From Adiantum capillus-veneris (lineage: Eukaryota > Streptophyta > Polypodiopsida > Polypodiales > Pteridaceae), in contig CM043958.1 in the NCBI GenBank assembly GCA_014529385.2, positions 127,433,817-127,497,816 on the forward strand: a stretch of 64,000 bases of DNA, written 5' to 3'. A model generated the notes under the pieces. The model was not told the DNA's origin and made no database searches. It was given only the letters and a program-made list of their open reading frames with translations. Position 1 is the stretch's first letter. Each line of letters opens with the position of its first letter. Shown here piece after piece: positions 58,924 through 64,000 of this stretch. The position numbers and the translations under genes were made by a program.

Positions 58924-61134
58924 CCAGGCCAGTTTTAGGGTCCACAACTGTAATTTTGACCATACAGAAGTGTTCAAAGTGTCACAGAGATCCCAAATAT
59001 TCTTTTAAAATTGAATTTGGACTCATTTTGACCAGTCTAAATTGCATTTCACTATTTTGGCCATAACTTTCACAAACGGTATCGGATTGGAAAAGTTTTT
59101 ATATCAAAACGTAGCATGAGAGCGGCTCTACAGATCTTAGAGTAAAACATGATCTAAATGTATGCCAACGTATGTCAACGGCAAACATTTAGTTCAATTT
59201 TGAAAAAAACATCGTTTAAGGCCTCAAAATTCATCCGCAAGTTAGGGGTGTCTGAAAGTGACAATTTGCGAGAATTGTGAGAAAACGGTTGCGGTTTTGG
59301 ACATAGTTTTGACTTTTCCTTAGCCAAAGCACTTGAACACAGTGGACTAAGTCTACTTGAACCAAGCAAAAGATCTTAAGCCCAGAAATCATGTCTACCC
59401 TAGATTCAAACGTAGCCTACACAAGCTTGGAGATCCCGATGATAGAGGAATATCCTCCCACAATGGATCTTCCAAACTTGCAATTGATAAAGATCCATCT
59501 TGTTGAGAGAGTTTGGATGATTGGTCATGAGAGTGAAGGACTATATAGATACATTGACGACAAGGAGGTCAATCTTTATAGGTGCTCAGATCCATACCTA
59601 GAAGAGATAACGGATTACAAGCTCTTGTATGTCTACACATACGGAGTCGACTGTCAATGGAGATCTATAGTTGTCGACAAGTATGGACGAGAATACAGAG
59701 TTGTAGAAAGCACAAATCCACAGACTGTACTAGAAAGAGGTGGATATTTGGTAAATGAAGGACCACAAATGCCTCCACCAAACACGAGAATTCCTATAGG
59801 AATTCCAAGAAGAGAGCCACCAGGATTCCCTTCAAGAGCGATAACGAGCGAAGGAGTGGGAGAGTCTCTGGTTAGACTTGTAGACAATCGACGAGCTAGA
59901 CCATCCCAAGTCCATAAATGGGTAAACAGAAAATACTCCGGAGATAAAGATCCGAGAGATCACGTAGCGGCTTTTAGAAGAGTGATTAGAGCAGAGGAAG
60001 TTTCAGATTTTGTGACACAGTTTGCGGGATTTGGATTGACTCTAGAAGATGATGCAGCTACATGGTTCGACTCGGTGGAAAAATGGGATTTTGAGACCCT
60101 AGATGAGCTGTTTGAGGAGTTTATTGAAGAATTCTCGCCAAAAGGCATTGCTCACAACACGGTCTCGCAAATCCATAGATTCAAACAGAAAGAGAATGAA
60201 TCAGTACGCAAAGCATCATTACGGCTCAAGAGATATGTTAATCTCTGAATTACCTACGCAAGCACGACTGATGTTGATCTTTATCCAGGGAATGAGAGAT
60301 GAGGGCCTTCAGAAGGATCTGCATATGATAAGGAGGATGACGCTAAACGAGTTGATCAAAGAAGCTCTTTATCTAGTGGATAATTGTGAGGTATACAAAG
60401 AAACAGACTTAAAGAGTCAAGGAGATGACACATCCTCTCAGCACAGTGTTTCACAGATAAGTGAGTCCATTGCCAAGCCAACGGCACCTATTGATCAAGA
60501 AAAGCTTATCGACGACTTGGTCAAGAGGTTAATTCCTCTTGTAAGGTATGATTCGGGAGAGCCGAAGTGGTGTGAAATTGAGAGAAAATGGACAAACCAT
60601 ACGGGGGAAGAGTGCTATTATAGCATGGAAAATGCTAGGGAGAGGTATGTACAACATGTTCCAGAGGCACCTATCCCACCTAGATACATTACGGGGAATG
60701 CGCCAAGACCAGTAGGAGTAGTAAGGCCACAACTTGTCTTAGGAAAACAACCTCCGCTGCCAGGTGCTAGAATGCAGGTAGACATGAGATACATGCCAAT
60801 GATGGAAGCATCAAATAAACCAACGCCAGTACCAGCTACAATGTGGTATAGCAACCAAAGTGAGTACTACCCTTCGGAGCAACAAAATGTGAGAGAAACA
60901 CATGGAGTGGTGAGGCCGGTACAACCTCCACCTCATGGGTTTCAATCGAAAGAAAGAAGGTATGAAATGGACGAAAGGACATTGCGATTCATTGCAAATA
61001 GCGGCTTATCTAGGTCTAAGCTTGCTTATAGCCAAGAGGAAATGCTAAAAGAATCTCCTCAACCAGAGATAGATTGTCACAAAAGTTGTGACAACCACTT
61101 GGTCAAACAATTTCGTCATACGGAGATCACTGAA

Positions 61135-61260
61135 GTAAATTCCTATTGTCTTGAGTGTGGCATCACTCAAGACAATAGGCATTTACTCATACGGAGATCA
61201 CTGAAGAAAATGCCTATTGTCTTGAGTGTAAATGCCTAATGTCTTGAGTGTGGCATCACT
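61135..61260 (+). repeat. Duplication with internal inversion at the Gag zinc knuckle
   Basis: CCTATTGTCTTGAGTG (61142-61157) is followed by a 6-base loop and its reverse complement (61164-61179), then a direct copy of the preceding CATACGGAGATCACTGAAG block (from about 61188) and two more TGTCTTGAGTG words (61217 and 61240). The final knuckle copy has TAA where Tyr (TAT) is expected, which stops the frame. Confidence 0.85.
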
Positions 61261-61278
61261 CACTTGATCCCCGATTGC
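61240..61278 (+). other. Noncanonical Gag zinc knuckle, element B
   Basis: C-LE-C-GIT-H-LIPD-C, again CX2CX3HX4C. The shared three-residue spacing in A and B shows it is a lineage feature and not decay. Confidence 0.7.
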
Positions 61279-64000
61279 CCGAAAAAACCAAACCAAATCA
61301 GGAAAATCATGACAAATGTATCAGGGATTGTTCAGCTACCTAGTAGCTCAGAAAATGAAAATGTCATACCAGTTCAAGTGGTTACGAGAGCACAAGCTCA
61401 AAAGAAAGCTGATGAGAATCCAGAGACAAAGAACATGAAAAGTGACATGAGTCCAAAGACAGACGCACCTAGTCAGAAAACCAAGAGCAAAAGAAATAGT
61501 TGGAAAGCTAGAAAGACTAGGATGAAAGCACGCAAGGAACGAGAGCAAAAGTCCCTAGTTGAGAAGCTTACAGAAGCTGAGGAGAAGATAAAACAACATG
61601 AGGAAAAGGAGGCACCTTCTCTTACACAGATGGTTAAACCTCTAGAAGAACCATCCACGGATGAGAAACCGAGAAGTGCGAGTTCAGGAGGATCTGTGTT
61701 GGCAGAGAAGGTTAATGAGACATTAGATGCCCTCTTGAAAGCATGATGCGAGGCTCAAAAACAACCAAACCCAAGAACACAGGTGGATGACATATCCCTA
61801 TACGGAACTAGAAAAGCAAAGGTTTGAAATGTGCCATAAAATGATTCAAACAGCCCAAGCTTTACTAGAACCAACAGTTGTTGCAAAACCTGAGGATGTG
61901 ATCCATGTCATGCCTACACAAGTAATCCCACCAAACCAGGAACTAAAAGAGCCAGATTCTAGTCATAAGCACATACCAAACCTCAAAGAACCAGCATTAG
62001 AACCAAGGATAGTACTGAATACCACGGATAACTCTTCCGAGGGATTTCACCAAGCTATACCTGAGGATTGTAAAGAGATAGATGGTCTTGATGAATTGTG
62101 GAAACAAGTCAGAGAGGCCAATGAAGCCGATGACCTAAGAAGACGAGTAGACAAGACTAGTGATGAACGAGGAGTGTTTCTACCACCAATAGAGGAATCT
62201 GAGACTGGATCTCAAATGAATCTAGACGTGCAATCGTATTGGGTCAAGAAAGGATCTGTACAATCTATGGATAGTCAACCCCATTCGCTAAGAACACTTC
62301 CGTCCTACATGGGAGAGTATGAGACCAAGTCAGGTGTGGTTGCAGTCCCATCACAAAGACTGTCTCCCAACAAGGCCATCGATTCAAAGTGGCTAGTAGA
62401 TATTCTATCTACCCCAGTCACCTGTACAATAATGTTGCCGAGTTGCTCAGAATAAGACCAAACATGTGGGCTAATGTGGGTAAATGTCTAGAGAAATTTG
62501 GTGTAAAAACCCCAATGACTCAAATCGAGGAAGGCATCAAAGAGCTTGAAATGCCTCAACTAAATACTAGGCCAGTGCCATTAAATAAGGTAGGCGAGTA
62601 TTACGAGAGAGAAGATGGAAACACCACCCTTCCTATGGAATTCAATGGTGTAAAGACCATGGAAATCCTTGATAGTGGAGCTGGTGTGGCCATTGCAACC
62701 AAAGAGATTTGGAAAAAATGGGGACAACCTGCCTTGATATCCACATGAATGACCCTGCAGCTTGCAGACGGACACAAGGAAAATCCCCTAGGACTGCTAG
62801 AAAAAGTACTTGTTACTTCTTGTCGCATTGAATATGAACAAACTTTTGCTGTTGTCGACTTTGGCAAGAAGAACAACTATGACATCATTCTGGGAAGACC
62901 ATTCATGCGACAATTGAAAATGGTCCAAGATTGGTTTTATGACCATATATACCTGAGACATATGGAAACCATAACAAAGGTAAACTTGAGAGACCATAGC
63001 TATAGGGATGTGACAAGAACACCGGTTGAGGAGTTTGATTCCACCACAGTAGCAGGATCAGAACTTCCAACTTGGTTGGGTAAGCCTAAAGAACTGTGGA
63101 TGTGTGGAGCTTCACAATGTGGTAGCTTGAAACGTGAGGAATGTATCCTAGAGCGGGTTATAGAGGATATGGACTATATCCCAGAACCATTTCCTGAAGA
63201 AGAGTTAGAGCCTTTTGGATGGGAACACATCTTGGCTACTCTGGACGTGTGCGTCGTGGAGGATGCTCCCACAACATAGTTTTGTGATGAAAATGGCTAT
63301 GATGTCGTTCCTTATTTTGCAGTAAGTGTAATCCAGGAAAACGAAGAGAACCAGACATCAACAAGCTCTCGAAATAAGGAGCAAACAAAGAAATGTGGAG
63401 AATCAAAAGATGAAGAAGACGACGAGTTCTATGACTCTGTAGAACACTTCGAGCTTCAAGAAGATCAACGACCCGGGAATCAATGTCATCGCTACACGAA
63501 TAAAGTGCATCAAAAGTGGATTCCAAAGTCCTCGGTGAAGACACAGTCACCACAAGCATCCTCATACAGGGCTCCTAATAAGGATGCAAAGACCCAGCTA
63601 GGAGGAATACGACCAGAGCAACGAGCTAACAATGCTCTAATCAATGGGCTAGAAAAGTCCTCCAAGAAACTACCACCCACGAGCAAACAGACAGTAACTT
63701 TCCACTACCAGCCAAAAAATCAAGGGAAAGTACAAGAAATCAACCTTGCTAAGGATAGTAGCAATAGTGATGAATCTTTCGACATCCCCTATCATCAACT
63801 CAGGCCATCACTATCACCAACCCCTTCAGCAACAACCATGACAGGTCAAAAGAACATGACAACAAGCCAAAGCCAAAAAGCTCGACAAATCTGGATACCA
63901 AAAAGCCAGATCGGCCAAAAACAGATATGGATCAAGAAGACAAAGATCTCTAATGACAAATCACAAGATCCAACATCAAAACAAAAACAAGGAAAGCGTG

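Larger units (their letters stand above)
55929..64000 (+). mobile_element. Ty3/gypsy element B, 5' half
   Basis: LTR, primer site, a 2.5-kb leader with palindromes, then gag and protease, continuing past the window end. A tRNA-Asp primer and a long leader are features I associate with the plant Athila/Tat branch, but RT is not in view to confirm this. Confidence 0.75.
59391..64000 (+). pseudogene. Gypsy element B gag-protease polyprotein (broken, runs off window)
   Basis: ATG at 59391. N-terminal domain (LYRYIDDKEVNLYRC, LYVYTYGVD, VVDKYGREYRV), then capsid (PSQVHKWVNRKYSGDKDPRD, AATWFDSVEKWDFETLDELF, FKQKENESVRKA), a frameshift near 60240, SELPTQARLML, VDNCEVYKE, MDERTLRFIANSG, a zinc knuckle CLECGITHLIPDC (61240-61278) just after a TAA, a basic/coiled spacer (ARKTRMKARKEREQK, GGSVLAEKVNETLDALL), a frame-2 segment 61787-62455, then protease LDSGAGVAIA (62668 on) with a TGA at 62746 and the flap region ILGRPFM. 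After a TAG at 63277 the same frame is open to the window end, a Lys/Gln/Ser-rich linker containing IWIPKSQ and IWIKK repeats. Few lesions compared with element A suggest a younger copy. Confidence 0.85.

Overview
The window looks like a stretch of a large, repeat-dominated land-plant nuclear genome. The evidence is plant-type Ty1/copia and Ty3/gypsy LTR retrotransposons, LINE fragments, very long (GA)n, (CA)n and poly-C tracts, AT-rich unique sequence, and one GC-richer intronless arogenate/prephenate dehydratase gene. A fern or other non-flowering plant is my best guess (low confidence). There is no prokaryotic signature. Almost every element is an old, broken copy.

Layout. 1-2.1 kb: a probable LTR and a decayed copia gag (minus). 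2.9-16.1 kb: a stack of minus-strand gypsy elements. Outer direct repeats (2914-3943 and 14977-16082) enclose a deleted pol (4332-5940), the 3' half of a chromovirus (integrase, chromodomain, and an LTR carrying six perfect heat-shock-element triplets, 5947-7905), and a gag-less Tat-like element between its own ~1.1-kb repeats (8499-14976). 16.15-19.9 kb: copia LTR, primer-binding-site and pol fragments (minus). 19.9-21.5 kb: a duplicated (AC)n-linked repeat. 22.8-30.2 kb: LINE fragments on either side of the only convincing host gene, the dehydratase at 24250-25311 (minus). 28-32.7 kb: microsatellites. 32.7-36.1 kb: a Penelope-like reverse transcriptase pseudogene between two 627-bp direct repeats, followed by a 358-bp tandem duplication. 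36-41 kb: no recognised gene. 41.7-47.4 kb: gag-protease half of a gypsy element (A, minus) with a primer-binding site and a leader carrying palindromes. 47-55.9 kb: unassigned sequence and satellites, including a 158-bp higher-order repeat and a 29-bp ATTGG array. 55.9-64 kb: a second element (B, plus) of the same lineage, with LTR, tRNA-Asp primer-binding site, a 2.5-kb leader with seven near-identical 24-bp palindromes, and gag-protease running off the window.

Most interesting: (1) elements A and B share gag and protease, a tRNA-Asp-type primer site and an unusual zinc knuckle (CX2CX3HX4C), and each has a long leader punctuated by palindromes built on unrelated sequence; (2) a chromovirus LTR with an HSE array in its U3; (3) a plant Penelope-like reverse transcriptase with repeat-flanked structure. 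All family names rest on motif recognition by eye, without database searches.
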